A DNA stretch of 64,000 nucleotides from contig NZ_CP063845.1 of assembly GCF_021018745.1 (NCBI RefSeq), positions 2,914,001 to 2,978,000 on the forward strand. Reading direction: 5' to 3'. The notes beneath the pieces are model-generated. The model was not told the origin of the DNA. It ran no database searches and saw only the letters and a program-made list of their open reading frames with translations. The translations under genes and the position numbers were made by a program. Positions 46,990 through 56,555 of the stretch are shown here, piece by piece. The DNA is from Gloeobacter morelensis MG652769. GTDB taxonomy: Bacteria > Cyanobacteriota > Cyanobacteriia > Gloeobacterales > Gloeobacteraceae. Each line of letters begins with the position of its first letter. Within the stretch, counting starts at the first letter, position 1.

Positions 46990-47985
46990 ATGAACACAGT
47001 TGCTCAAGTCCTGCGTCCGGCCGTCGAACGATCGGAGGCGCTGGCCCTCTACCGCGACATGGTCCTCGGGCGGACGTTCGAGGACACCTGCGCCCAGATG
47101 TACTACCGCGGCAAGTTGTTCGGTTTCGTCCACCTCTACAACGGCCAGGAAGCCGTCTCCACGGGCGTCATCAAAGCTTTGCGCCCCGACGATTATGTGA
47201 CGAGCACCTACCGCGACCACGTCCATGCCCTTTCCAAAGGGGTTTCGGCGCGCTCGGTGATGGCGGAGTTGTTCGGCAAGGCCACCGGTTGCTCTAAGGG
47301 CCGCGGCGGCTCGATGCACCTGTTCTCGGCCGAACACCACTTTCTGGGCGGGTTTGCGTTTATCGGCGAAGGGATTCCGGTCGCCTCCGGAGCGGCCTTC
47401 ACCGCGAAGTACCAGGGGACCGATCGGGTGAGCGTCTCTTTTTTCGGCGACGGCGCCACCAACAACGGCCAGTTCTTCGAGTGCCTGAACATGGCGGCTT
47501 TGTGGAAGTTACCGATTCTCTTCGTCGTCGAAAATAATCTCTGGTCGATCGGCATGTACCATCCTCGGGCTTCGTCGGTCGTCGAAATCTACAAAAAAGC
47601 GGACGCCTTCGGCATTTCGGGGGTGCGGGTGGACGGGATGGACGTGCTCGCCGTGCGCGCGGTGGCCAAAGAGGCGATCGAGCGCGCCCGGGCGGGCGGC
47701 GGCCCGACTTTAATCGAATGCACGACCTACCGCTTCCGGGGCCATTCGCTCGCGGACCCGGACGAGTTGCGCGACCCGGCCGAAAAAGAATTCTGGCGCA
47801 AACAAGATCCGATCCCGCGCCTGAAAGTCTGGCTCGAAGAGCAGAGCCTGGTGGGCACGGAGGAGCTGAAGCACATTGAACGGGAAGTGCGCGCCGAGGT
47901 CGATGACGCGGTCCTCTTTGCCGAGGAATCCCCGGAGCCGCCCCTCGACGAACTCTACCGCTTCCAGTTTGCTGAAGACGATTGA
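46990..47985 (+). CDS. pdhA: Pyruvate dehydrogenase E1 alpha subunit
   Basis: TPP-dependent dehydrogenase subunit, 331 aa (ATG 46990). The TPP/Mg motif is [31 protein letters not shown] and phosphorylation-loop-like [15 protein letters not shown] follows. The wording [26 protein letters not shown] and [14 protein letters not shown] is that of cyanobacterial/plastid PDH E1 alpha. With E1 beta it decarboxylates pyruvate and passes the acetyl group to E2, supplying acetyl-CoA. An acetoin-dehydrogenase role (AcoA) is formally possible given nearby acetolactate decarboxylases but fits the sequence less well. E2 and E3 are not in the window. Confidence 0.9.
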   Translation: MNTVAQVLRPAVERSEALALYRDMVLGRTFEDTCAQMYYRGKLFGFVHLYNGQEAVSTGVIKALRPDDYVTSTYRDHVHALSKGVSARSVMAELFGKATGCSKGRGGSMHLFSAEHHFLGGFAFIGEGIPVASGAAFTAKYQGTDRVSVSFFGDGATNNGQFFECLNMAALWKLPILFVVENNLWSIGMYHPRASSVVEIYKKADAFGISGVRVDGMDVLAVRAVAKEAIERARAGGGPTLIECTTYRFRGHSLADPDELRDPAEKEFWRKQDPIPRLKVWLEEQSLVGTEELKHIEREVRAEVDDAVLFAEESPEPPLDELYRFQFAEDD

Positions 47986-48005
47986 TCGCCAGGAGTTTGA
48001 GCACG

Positions 48006-48362
48006 ATGTTGCGGACCGTTTTGTTGAGCAAAATTCACCGCGCTACCGTCACCGGGGCTTGCCTCGAGTACATGGGTTCGATCAGCCTGGATGCGCAGTT
48101 GCTCGCGGCGGCCCACATCTTGGCGTTTGAACAGGTACATGTCGTCAACCTCAACAATGGAGCGCGTTTGATCACCTACGCGATCGAGGCGACCGCGGGC
48201 TCGGGGGCCGTCGTGCTCAACGGCGCCGCCGCCCGTCTTGCCGCACCCGGCGATCGGGTGATCGTGCTTGCCTACGGGCAGGGCACCGCCGAGCAGTGGC
48301 AGGACCACCAACCCCGCGTCGTGCACGTCGATACCGACAATCGGATCGTCGCGTGCGTTTGA
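48006..48362 (+). CDS. panD: Aspartate 1-decarboxylase
   Basis: Pyruvoyl enzyme making beta-alanine for pantothenate and hence CoA and the phosphopantetheine arm. 118 aa from ATG 48006 (AGGAG upstream). [26 protein letters not shown] contains the self-processing Gly24-Ser25 bond, and [17 protein letters not shown] and [20 protein letters not shown] are typical. It lies between the two PDH E1 genes, an unusual location for panD. The position links CoA/carrier-arm supply with acetyl-CoA supply near an ACP-rich cluster. Confidence 0.95.
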   Translation: MLRTVLLSKIHRATVTGACLEYMGSISLDAQLLAAAHILAFEQVHVVNLNNGARLITYAIEATAGSGAVVLNGAAARLAAPGDRVIVLAYGQGTAEQWQDHQPRVVHVDTDNRIVACV

Positions 48363-48429
48363 CAATCCCGACCGCAGACCGATGCCCATCGCAGCCGCAG
48401 CCCAGCCTCCACCCGCCCCGTATCCCAGA

Positions 48430-49425
48430 ATGAGTAACCCCATGCCGGTCAAACTGTTTTACGAAGCGCTCAAAGACGCCATGGCCGAAGAAATGCGCCG
48501 CGACCCGAACGTCTACGTCCTCGGCGAAGATGTCGGTCACTACGGCGGCTCCTACAAAGCCACCAAGGACCTCTACAAAGAATTCGGCGAACTGCGACTG
48601 CTCGATACCCCCATCTGCGAAAACGCCTTCACGGGACTGGCCGTTGGCTCCGCGATGACCGGACTACGGCCGATCATCGAAGGGATGAACATGGGCTTTT
48701 TGCTGCTCGCCTTCAACCAGATCGCCAACAACGGCGGCATGCTGCGCTACACCAGCGGCGGTCAGTTTAAAATCCCGATGGTCGTGCGCGGTCCCGGTGG
48801 GGTCGGCAAACAACTGGGAGCCGAGCACTCCCAAAGACTCGAAGGCTACTTCAACAACGTCCCCGGCCTCAAGATCGTGCACACCTCGACCGTCTACAAC
48901 GCCAAGGGCCTGCTCAAAGCGGCGATCCGCGACGACAACCCGGTGATGTTCTTCGAGCACGTGCTGCTGTACAACCTCAAGGAGGATATCCCCGAGGCGG
49001 AGTACCTGCTGCCTCTGGACAAAGCCGAAATGGTCAAGGAAGGCCGCGATGTGACGGTGCTGACCTACGGGCGGATGCGCCACCACTGCAGCGAGGCGCT
49101 GGCGGAGCTGGCCGCGCGCGACATCGATGTGGAGCTGATCGACTTGATAGCGCTGAAGCCGTTGGACCTGGAGACGATTGGCCGTTCGGTGCAAAAGACG
49201 CACCGGGTGGTGATTGTCGAGGAGGACATGAAATCCGGGGGGGTAGGGGCGGAGATCGTCGCAAGTATCGACGAGCACTATTTTGATTATCTGGACGCGC
49301 CGGTAGTGCGTCTGGCCTCAAAAGATGTGCCGGTGCCGTACAACGGCCGGATGGAGGCGACGGTGATCCCGCAGCCGCACGATATCGTCAAAGCTGTCGA
49401 GGAGATGGCACTCCGTGCCCATTGA
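48430..49425 (+). CDS. pdhB: Pyruvate dehydrogenase E1 beta subunit
   Basis: 331 aa from ATG 48430 (ATG 48442 also possible). [39 protein letters not shown] and the TPP-site region [21 protein letters not shown] are diagnostic of E1 beta, as are [26 protein letters not shown] and [12 protein letters not shown]. It pairs with the E1 alpha subunit upstream; panD lies between them. The frame is open further upstream within the PanD region, but this start begins the domain. Confidence 0.92.
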   Translation: MSNPMPVKLFYEALKDAMAEEMRRDPNVYVLGEDVGHYGGSYKATKDLYKEFGELRLLDTPICENAFTGLAVGSAMTGLRPIIEGMNMGFLLLAFNQIANNGGMLRYTSGGQFKIPMVVRGPGGVGKQLGAEHSQRLEGYFNNVPGLKIVHTSTVYNAKGLLKAAIRDDNPVMFFEHVLLYNLKEDIPEAEYLLPLDKAEMVKEGRDVTVLTYGRMRHHCSEALAELAARDIDVELIDLIALKPLDLETIGRSVQKTHRVVIVEEDMKSGGVGAEIVASIDEHYFDYLDAPVVRLASKDVPVPYNGRMEATVIPQPHDIVKAVEEMALRAH

Positions 49426-49476
49426 GTGTCAAAACCGGGTTTGCACAAACACACCATCGTTGCCAAGGAGCCAATC

Positions 49477-49686
49477 ATGCAAACGAGTGAAAACCAGGAA
49501 ATATTGCCAGTGGCGCAAACTGTTCCAGTGCTCTCTGTCGAAGAACAACTGCAACTCCAGCTGGAGGAGATCAAAGCGAGTCTCGCTCAACTGGAAGCCG
49601 TTTATCGACAGTTCAAAAAGCACGATACTGCCTCCAAAACCGAGCTGGAGAGCGGAAGTGCTGCAGTGGATTTCGTCAACACGTAA
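49477..49686 (+). CDS. Small coiled-coil protein of unknown function
   Basis: 69 aa, ATG 49477 with AAGGAG at ideal spacing. The centre is a heptad-like helix (LSVEEQLQLQLEEIKASLAQLEAVYRQFKKHD). The Ser/Thr-rich ends look disordered. No family recognised. It lies between pdhB and the PfaA-like synthase, so it could be a docking or scaffold peptide for the megasynthase, which itself contains a Gln-rich helical linker; this is a guess from location only. Confidence 0.65.
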   Translation: MQTSENQEILPVAQTVPVLSVEEQLQLQLEEIKASLAQLEAVYRQFKKHDTASKTELESGSAAVDFVNT

Positions 49687-49811
49687 ATCCCGGCCGACCG
49701 GAGCTTTCCAGCACTTGGTACCTGGTTCGTTGTCGAATCGAGAACAACCGTTTTGAACCCACCGGTTTGGGCTGTGCTCCCAACCGCCGCTTTACTGTAG
49801 GGAGGTTCCCA

Positions 49812-52800
49812 GTGAACGCTGAACATCTGGCTGCGCCCGATCCCGGCGATACCGCGCTGCAGCGCACACCGATTGCGATCGTCGGTTTGGCCGGGATCTT
49901 TCCGCAAGCTTCCAACGCTCAGGAATATTGGGAGAACATCCTGGGCAAAATCGACTGTCTGACGGACGTGCCGCCGTCGCGCTGGCGGCTGGAGGACTAC
50001 TACGATCCCAACCCGGCGGCCCCGGACAAGACCTACTGCCGGCGGGGCGGATTTATCCCGGACATCGACTTCGATCCGCTCGAATTTGGGCTGCCCCCCA
50101 ACATCCTGGAAGTGACCGATGTGACCCAGTTGCTGGGGCTGGTCACGGCGAAGGCGGCCCTCGCGGACGCAGGTTACGGCGAGGCGAGTGCGGCTGTGCG
50201 CGAGCGTACCGGCGTCATCCTCGGATTGATGGCGGGATCGATGCAGCTGGTGGTGCCGCTGACGGCGCGTCTGCAGTATCCTGTCTGGCGAAAAGTCCTC
50301 AAAAGTTATGGCCTCTCGGAGGCCGACACCGAGAAGATTGTCGAAAGGATCAAGCTGGCCTACGTCGGTTGGGAGGAGAACGCCTACCCGGGCTATATGG
50401 CCAACGTGATTGCCGGACGGATCGCCAACCGCCTGGATCTAGGCGGCACCAGCTGCGTCGTGGACGCGGCCTGCGCCAGCTCGCTGATGGCGTTCAAAGC
50501 AGCGCTCAGCGAGCTGTGCGAACAGCGCTGCGACATGGTGCTTACCGGCGGCCTCGATCTGGACAATTCGATCCTCACCTATCTCAACTTCAGCAAAACC
50601 CCAGCCTTCTCCAAAGAGCAGCAAAGCCGCCCCTTCGACGCCGATTCCGACGGGATGATGGTCGGCGAAGGGATAGGCATGCTGGTGCTCAAGCGTCTGG
50701 CTGACGCCGAGCGCGACGGCGACCGCATCTACGCCGTCGTGCGGGGTGTGGGCAGCTCCAGCGATGGACGCCACAAGAGCATCTACGCACCCCGCCCGGA
50801 GGGGCAGGTGCGCTGCCTGCAGCAGGCCTACCGCAGCGCCGGGATCGCTCCCCAGAGTGTGGGGCTCATCGAAGCCCACGGCACCGGCACGAACGCGGGC
50901 GATCTGTGCGAATTTACGGCCCTCGATCGGATGTTCGGCAGGCGGGAGGACCACAAGCAAGCCATCGCCCTGGGCAGCGTCAAATCCCAGATCGGGCACA
51001 CCAAAGGTGCCGCGGGAGCAGCGAGCCTGATCAAGGCGGCCCTGGCGCTGCACCACAAGATCTTGCCGCCTACTATCAATGTCGGTCGCCCCAACCCCAA
51101 ATTCGCTATCGAAGGGTCGGCTTTTTATCTCAACACCGAGGCCCGGCCCTGGGTGCAGCCGGGCGGCGAGTTGCCGCGCCGCGCCGGGGTGAGTTCGTTT
51201 GGCTTTGGCGGCACCAACCACCACGTCGTGCTTGAAGAATACGGACAGGAGCCGTCCGGGCCGTACCGCCTGCACCGTCCGGCCCAATCGGTTGTTGTCT
51301 GTGCGTCCACCCCTACTGCGCTAGTCGGTGCACTTGAGGGCGCCTTGAACCGCTGGGAAAGTCTCCCGGAGGCACAAGCGTTTACCGAATTGTGCGCGTC
51401 GAGCCGGGAAGCGAAGCCGGGATCCGCCGACGCCAGGCTCGGATTTGTGGCCGACTCGGCGGCGGAGGCGCGCGAGCTGTTGCAGCTTGCGCTGATCACC
51501 CTGCGCGAGCAGCAGGGCGAGCCGCACTGGGAACATCCGAAGGGCATCTACTACCGCGAGCGGGCTGCATCGGGTAAGGTGGTCGCCCTCTTTCCGGGGC
51601 AGGGATCGCAGTACTTGAATATGGGCGGGACGTTGACGATGAACTTCCCACCGCTGCGCGCCATTTACGCCACCCTGGATCGCCTGTTTGTCGCCGAGGG
51701 GATGAGGCCCGTTTCGCAGGTGGTGTTTCCGATGCCGGCGCTCGAGCCTGAACAGCAAACCGCCCAGCAGAAGGCGCTGCTGGAAACCGAGTACTCCCAG
51801 GCGGCCACCAGCGCCCTGAGCGCGGGCCACTACCGGCTGCTGCGCGAGGCCGGATTTGCGGCCGACTTTGTGGCCGGGCACAGCTTCGGTGAACTGACGG
51901 CGCTGTGGGCCGCCGGTGTCCTCGACGAGGAGACTTACTTCTGCCTGGTCAAGGAGCGGGGCAAGGCGATGGCCGTCTGCGCAGCTTCCGGGGGCGAACG
52001 GGGCAGCATGCTGGCGGTCGGCGGCGATTGGGAGCAAATCCAGCAGGAGATCGCGGACCTGCCCCAGGTGATTGCCGCCAACTGGAATTCCAGCAATCAG
52101 GTGGTGCTCGCCGGGGCAAGTGACGCAATCCTCGAAGCCCAGCGGCGGCTCGATGAGCGGGGCTATCGCGTCAAGCTGCTGCCTGTGGCGGCGGCCTTCC
52201 ACACGCCGTTGGTCCGCCCCGCCCAGGAACGCTTCGCCCAGGCCGTGCGGCAAGTGGCTCTGAGCGAACCGCAGGTACCGATTTTCAGCAACGCGACCGG
52301 TGCTCTCTATCCTGCTGATCTCCAGGCGATCCGCCAGACCCTCGAAGACAACATCCTCCAGCCGGTGCTCTTCAAACAAGAAATTGAAAACATCTACGCC
52401 CAGGGCGGCGGCATCTTCGTCGAATTCGGCCCGAAGGGAGTGTTGACGAATCTGGTCAAGGACATTCTGGCGGGCAAGCCCCATCTGGCCGTCGCCCTCA
52501 ATCCGAGCGCCAAGCGCGACAGCGACCGCCAACTGCGCGAGGCGGTGGTGCAATTGCGCGTCGCCGGTTTGACCCTGGCCGAATTTGACACCTTCTGCCT
52601 GCCGCTCGCACCGCCCGCAGCCAAACGCGCGCGCGGGATGCCTATCCGTTTGGGCGCCGGCAACTACGTCAGCCTCAAAACCAGGACCGCCTTCGAGCAG
52701 GCCCTGCAGGAGGGACAGGGCGGTGCCGAAAACGGGGGACAGGTCGCCCGGCCCAGCCCGCAGCCGCCGACAACCAACGGGCAGGCGGATCAACACGCTG

Positions 52801-53699
52801 GTTCTGTACAAAATACGGCGCCGGCTCGATCTGCACAAAACCGCCACCATGAACCACGGGATCTAGCGATGACTCAAACCACTTTGGATCTTCAGCAAGC
52901 CTTCGCCAGCATCGAGTTCAATCTGGCGCAATTCAGCAGCCACCAGGAACAGTTGATGCAGCTGCACAGGCAGTACCTGCAGCAGCAAGTGGAATCTACT
53001 CACCTTATCGATAATCTGATCGGCCAGCAGTTCTCCTTGTTGTCCGGCCAAAAATCGATCCCGATGACCGAAGAAGTTCTCGCCACGATCGAGCGCGGCA
53101 TGCAGCGCTTTTACCACCACCTGGAAGGGACGTTGCGCAGCCACGAGCAATATCTGCGCTTTCAAAGCGAATACACCAGGGCTTTTTACCGTCTGACCCA
53201 ACAACAATACGCCCTGATCGGCGAGGGTGGGCAGGCGCTTGCTTTGCCTCCCCTATGGCAGAACCAAGGGCCGGCCTGCCCGGTGCCCGCTCCGGCACTG
53301 CCAGCTGTCCTCACCAACGGACACAACGGAAACAATGGACACGAGGCGCCTAGGGAAGCGGCTTTTCAGCCGTACGCGGCAGCGAAACCGGTAGCGACAC
53401 TGGAGATTCAGCAATCCGTGCCTGTGCCGGCTGTTGCGGCGCCGCAGCCGTCGGGTATCGAGCAGGCTTTGCTGGAGATTGTCAGTGACAAAACGGGTTA
53501 CCCAATCGAGATGATCGAGACGGAGATGGATCTGGAGGCGGACCTCAGCATCGATTCGATCAAACGGGTCGAGATTCTCGGGGCATTGCAGGAGAAATTT
53601 CCCGAACTGCCGACCATCCGGCCCGACGACATGGCCGAACTGCAGACGCTCGCGCAGATCGTCGTGCACCTGCAAGGGGCGGCCCAAAAAAAAAATTGA
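49812..53699 (+). CDS. PfaA-like synthase: KS-AT-helical linker-ACP
   Basis: 1295 aa starting at GTG 49812 (GGAGG upstream). The KS has the full triad: Cys221 in VDAACASSL, His356 in EAHGTGT and His396 in QIGHTKGA. The AT nucleophile is Ser691 in AGHSFGEL. Residues ~1020-1150 are Gln/Leu-rich helical (HQEQLMQLHRQYLQQQV). The ACP has Ser1249 in DLSIDSIKRVEIL, as in PUFA-synthase ACPs. The KS wording (VDAACASSLMAFKAALSEL) is of the Pfa/heterocyst-glycolipid type. PfaA normally continues into a KR; here the frame ends in a run of ten A's directly before a KR-DH frame. Only one ACP unit is seen instead of the usual tandem array. Confidence 0.9.
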   Translation: MNAEHLAAPDPGDTALQRTPIAIVGLAGIFPQASNAQEYWENILGKIDCLTDVPPSRWRLEDYYDPNPAAPDKTYCRRGGFIPDIDFDPLEFGLPPNILEVTDVTQLLGLVTAKAALADAGYGEASAAVRERTGVILGLMAGSMQLVVPLTARLQYPVWRKVLKSYGLSEADTEKIVERIKLAYVGWEENAYPGYMANVIAGRIANRLDLGGTSCVVDAACASSLMAFKAALSELCEQRCDMVLTGGLDLDNSILTYLNFSKTPAFSKEQQSRPFDADSDGMMVGEGIGMLVLKRLADAERDGDRIYAVVRGVGSSSDGRHKSIYAPRPEGQVRCLQQAYRSAGIAPQSVGLIEAHGTGTNAGDLCEFTALDRMFGRREDHKQAIALGSVKSQIGHTKGAAGAASLIKAALALHHKILPPTINVGRPNPKFAIEGSAFYLNTEARPWVQPGGELPRRAGVSSFGFGGTNHHVVLEEYGQEPSGPYRLHRPAQSVVVCASTPTALVGALEGALNRWESLPEAQAFTELCASSREAKPGSADARLGFVADSAAEARELLQLALITLREQQGEPHWEHPKGIYYRERAASGKVVALFPGQGSQYLNMGGTLTMNFPPLRAIYATLDRLFVAEGMRPVSQVVFPMPALEPEQQTAQQKALLETEYSQAATSALSAGHYRLLREAGFAADFVAGHSFGELTALWAAGVLDEETYFCLVKERGKAMAVCAASGGERGSMLAVGGDWEQIQQEIADLPQVIAANWNSSNQVVLAGASDAILEAQRRLDERGYRVKLLPVAAAFHTPLVRPAQERFAQAVRQVALSEPQVPIFSNATGALYPADLQAIRQTLEDNILQPVLFKQEIENIYAQGGGIFVEFGPKGVLTNLVKDILAGKPHLAVALNPSAKRDSDRQLREAVVQLRVAGLTLAEFDTFCLPLAPPAAKRARGMPIRLGAGNYVSLKTRTAFEQALQEGQGGAENGGQVARPSPQPPTTNGQADQHAGSVQNTAPARSAQNRHHEPRDLAMTQTTLDLQQAFASIEFNLAQFSSHQEQLMQLHRQYLQQQVESTHLIDNLIGQQFSLLSGQKSIPMTEEVLATIERGMQRFYHHLEGTLRSHEQYLRFQSEYTRAFYRLTQQQYALIGEGGQALALPPLWQNQGPACPVPAPALPAVLTNGHNGNNGHEAPREAAFQPYAAAKPVATLEIQQSVPVPAVAAPQPSGIEQALLEIVSDKTGYPIEMIETEMDLEADLSIDSIKRVEILGALQEKFPELPTIRPDDMAELQTLAQIVVHLQGAAQKKN
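53686..53695 (+). other. A10 homopolymer at the PfaA-like/KR-DH junction (candidate -1 frameshift or slippage site)
   Basis: Ten consecutive A's end one base before the TGA of the upstream frame. Reading is CAA AAA AAA AAT TGA in the upstream frame. With one extra A, or a -1 ribosomal shift at the A-AAA-AAA heptamer, it becomes CAA AAA AAA AAA TTG AAC and continues into the KR-DH frame without a stop. Confidence 0.6.
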
Positions 53700-56194
53700 A
53701 CCCCACATCCGGACAGTCAGCACCGCCCCTCCTCATCCCGGCCCTCGCGCGCCGTCTTGTCGAAGTGCAGGCGCTACCGAACCCTGACAGCCTGATGCTT
53801 AATCCCTCAGCCCACCCGCTCTGTTTGATGGCCGGGGACGGTTCCGGGGTCGGCGCCCCCCTGGCGCGGCTTCTGAGCGAACGGGGATGGAAGGTGGTGA
53901 TGCTCACCTCGGCGCGCGATGCCGGTGCGGACGCACCCGACGGTGTAGAGAGGGTCGTCCTGGCGCCCGAGGATGAACAGGCCGAGCAGGTGCGCTCGCT
54001 ACAGGAGCGCCACGGCCCCCTCGGGGCGTTTATCCATCTGCACCCGGTGCTACCCCCCGGGGCGGCTGCCCACAGCTTTATCAGCGCCGCGGACAGAGAA
54101 CCGATCGAACGGGTGTTTCTGCTGCTTCGACATCTGAGCAGCCCTTTGCAGCGGGCGGCCGAGGCCGGGGGGCGCGGTGCGGTGGTGCTGGTCGCCCGCC
54201 TGGACGGAGCGCTCGGCCTGGACGGCAACGGCGCTTTTCGGCCCGCCTCCGGAGCGCTTTTTGGCCTCGGCAAAACCTTGCGCCAGGAATGGCCGCAGGT
54301 CTTCTGCCGGGCTGTCGATCTCGATCCTGAGATCGCGGATGAACCCGCCGCCCGTCACATCCTGGCGGAGTTGCACGATCCGGATATCGCCCTGGCGGAG
54401 ACGGGCTACGGCCGGCAAGGACGGGTCACCCTCGTTGCTGTGCCCGCCATGGTACCGGCTTTGCCGGCGGAACCCCCCGCCATCCGTCCCGAATCGGTCT
54501 TTGTGGTGAGCGGTGGGGGCAGGGGCATCACCGCCCGCTGCGCCGTCGCGATGGCCGGGCTCTACCGCTGCCGCTTCGTGCTGTTGGGCCGCTCGGGGCT
54601 CGAGCCTGTGCCCGAGTGGGTCTGGGGGGCGGACGAAGCGGCCCTGAAGCGGCGACTTTTAGACGAGGCGATCACCCGCGGCGAGAAGCTTTCCCCGCCG
54701 GCTCTTGAATCCGCCGGCCGGGATCTAGTCGCCCGGCGGGAAATTCAATCGACCCTGCGGGCGATCGAACAGGCGGGGGGGCAGGCCCTCTACGCCTGCA
54801 CCGATGTAACGGACGCCGAGGCCGTCAAGGCGGCTGTCACATCGGCGGCGATTCAGCTGGGTCCGGTGACGGGCGTCATTCACGGGGCAGGCAGCCTGGC
54901 CGACAAACGTCTCGAAAAGAAGACGGCCCGGGATTTTGCGGCCGTCTACGGGCCAAAAGTCGAAGGTCTTGCCAATCTGCTGGCGGCCGTGCCCCCGGAG
55001 CAACTGGAGTATCTGGTGCTCTTTTCCTCGGTGGCCGCCTGCTTCGGCAACCTGGGCCAGGCGGATTACGCCCTGGCCAACGAAGTGCTCAACAAGGCGG
55101 CCCACCGCATCCAGAAGCTCTTCCCGGCCTGTCGGGTGCTGGCACTCAACTGGGGACCGTGGGACGGGGGGATGGTGAGCGCCGAACTCAAGCGCTCCTT
55201 CGAGCGCCAACAGATAGCCGTGATCCCGCCCCAGGCCGGTGCCAAAGCGTTCCTGGCCGAACTGGCCACAGCCGGTATGCAGCCTCTGCAGCGGATCATC
55301 GGCAGCCCGCTGGTGCAACCCCCGGCCCAGATCGAACCGGCGGCGCGCCGCGTGCGCATCGAAAGGCAGCTGAATCTGGCGGCCAATCCCTTCCTGCCGG
55401 ATCACGCGATCGCCGGTAAGCCCGTGTTGCCGTTTACCTGCGCCTTTGCGTGGATCGCCGCCGCCTGCGAGCAGCTTTGCCCCGGCTACACCGCCTATTG
55501 CTATGAAGAAGCCCGTGTCCTCAAAGGCATCGTCTTCGACGGCGAGCGGGAACCCGCCTGCACCCTTGAATTGGAGGAGTTGCCCGCACCCGCCGAGGGC
55601 CGGTTGCAATTTCTAGCCAAGGTTACAAGCCAGGGCAGCCGGGGCAAAGCCGTCTTTCATTATGCCTGCCGGGTGACCCTCGCGCGGCAATGGCCCGATG
55701 GCGACATCCCACCGGACGGCCCGCCCCCCGCCCAAACCGGTGTGGACGCAAATCCGTTCTACGCAAGCGGCGTCCTCTTTCACGGCCCCTGCTTCCAGGG
55801 AATTGAGCAACTGCTGGCGATCGATGCGGACGGACTGACCCTGCGCTGCCAGCTACCGCCCATCGCTCGGCACACCCAGGGCCAGTTTCCCACCCGCTTC
55901 CACAACCCCTTTGTGGTCGATGTGCAGTTGCAGGGGATGCTCATCTGGACCCACAGGTTCTGCCACAAAGGCTGCTTACCCACCAGGCTGCAGCGTTACG
56001 AGCAGTTTGCGCCCATGCCGTTTGGCGAACCGTTCTATGTCCGTCTGCAGGTCCGAACCCGCGGCGCGAATAGCGTCACCGTCGACCTTGTGGCGCAGGC
56101 CGCCGACGGCCGCATCCTCAACCGTCTGCAGGGTCTGCAAGGAACCTTGAGCGAACGCCTGCAGCGCCAGTTCCAGACCCAGTCCGAGCAATGA
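53696..56194 (+). CDS. KR-DH protein (PfaA/HglE C-terminal half equivalent)
   Basis: 832 aa beginning at TTG 53696, overlapping the upstream stop (TTGA). The KR domain (~250-530) has VVSGGGRGIT for NADPH, the GVIHGAGSLADKRLEKK region and the catalytic Ser/Tyr in LFSSVAACFGNLGQADYALANE. The dehydratase-type double hotdog (~560-820) has NPFLPDHAIAGKPVLPFTCA with the catalytic His and FVVDVQLQGML with Asp. It performs beta-keto reduction and dehydration on ACP-bound chains. No strong start is visible, so translation may depend on coupling or frameshifting from the upstream synthase. Confidence 0.88.
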   Translation: MNPTSGQSAPPLLIPALARRLVEVQALPNPDSLMLNPSAHPLCLMAGDGSGVGAPLARLLSERGWKVVMLTSARDAGADAPDGVERVVLAPEDEQAEQVRSLQERHGPLGAFIHLHPVLPPGAAAHSFISAADREPIERVFLLLRHLSSPLQRAAEAGGRGAVVLVARLDGALGLDGNGAFRPASGALFGLGKTLRQEWPQVFCRAVDLDPEIADEPAARHILAELHDPDIALAETGYGRQGRVTLVAVPAMVPALPAEPPAIRPESVFVVSGGGRGITARCAVAMAGLYRCRFVLLGRSGLEPVPEWVWGADEAALKRRLLDEAITRGEKLSPPALESAGRDLVARREIQSTLRAIEQAGGQALYACTDVTDAEAVKAAVTSAAIQLGPVTGVIHGAGSLADKRLEKKTARDFAAVYGPKVEGLANLLAAVPPEQLEYLVLFSSVAACFGNLGQADYALANEVLNKAAHRIQKLFPACRVLALNWGPWDGGMVSAELKRSFERQQIAVIPPQAGAKAFLAELATAGMQPLQRIIGSPLVQPPAQIEPAARRVRIERQLNLAANPFLPDHAIAGKPVLPFTCAFAWIAAACEQLCPGYTAYCYEEARVLKGIVFDGEREPACTLELEELPAPAEGRLQFLAKVTSQGSRGKAVFHYACRVTLARQWPDGDIPPDGPPPAQTGVDANPFYASGVLFHGPCFQGIEQLLAIDADGLTLRCQLPPIARHTQGQFPTRFHNPFVVDVQLQGMLIWTHRFCHKGCLPTRLQRYEQFAPMPFGEPFYVRLQVRTRGANSVTVDLVAQAADGRILNRLQGLQGTLSERLQRQFQTQSEQ

Positions 56195-56240
56195 CTGCGC
56201 TAAGCGGTATTGTCCAAGCCCACTTTTCTGGAGTAAGTCT

Positions 56241-56555
56241 ATGGCATTCATCGACAATTTCGACACGGATAGCCGACCCGCCGCCCCCAGTCCTTCGGCC
56301 GGTCCGACGCTCGCCCGGCTGGCGCAGTGGTTGAGCGAGATTCTGGACCAACCCCTCGTTGAGGCCGATTTGCACCTGCCGCTGATTTATGTGGGAATCG
56401 ACTCTTTGATGGCCCTGGAGTTCAAGACCCGGATTCTGAAGGAGTTGGGAGTCGATGTGCCCATCAATCTGCTGTTCAACCTCACCAGCTGCGTGCAACT
56501 GGCGACGCTGGTGCAGGATGCGCTCGCTGACCATGCTGTTTTGGAAATCCAATGA
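56241..56555 (+). CDS. Acyl carrier protein
   Basis: Free ACP of 104 aa. The attachment site is Ser in YVGIDSLMALEFKTRI; an N-terminal Pro/Ser-rich leader of ~25 residues precedes the four-helix domain. Its stop overlaps the thioesterase ATG (ATGA), so they are coupled. It is one of several ACPs in the locus: free ones at 30600-30926 and 60766-61029, and two inside synthases. Confidence 0.9.
   Translation: MAFIDNFDTDSRPAAPSPSAGPTLARLAQWLSEILDQPLVEADLHLPLIYVGIDSLMALEFKTRILKELGVDVPINLLFNLTSCVQLATLVQDALADHAVLEIQ

Noticed and set aside
46990-49425. E1 alpha/beta as acetoin dehydrogenase subunits matched to the acetolactate decarboxylases
   Set aside because: Sequence wording follows cyanobacterial/plastid pyruvate dehydrogenase E1; kept only as an alternative.
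49812-56194. Heterocyst-glycolipid synthase cluster as the identity of the locus
   Set aside because: KS-AT-ACP and KR-DH fit, but PfaB-like and PfaD-like proteins, a KS/CLF pair and an AfsA domain are not part of that system; left open as a relative.
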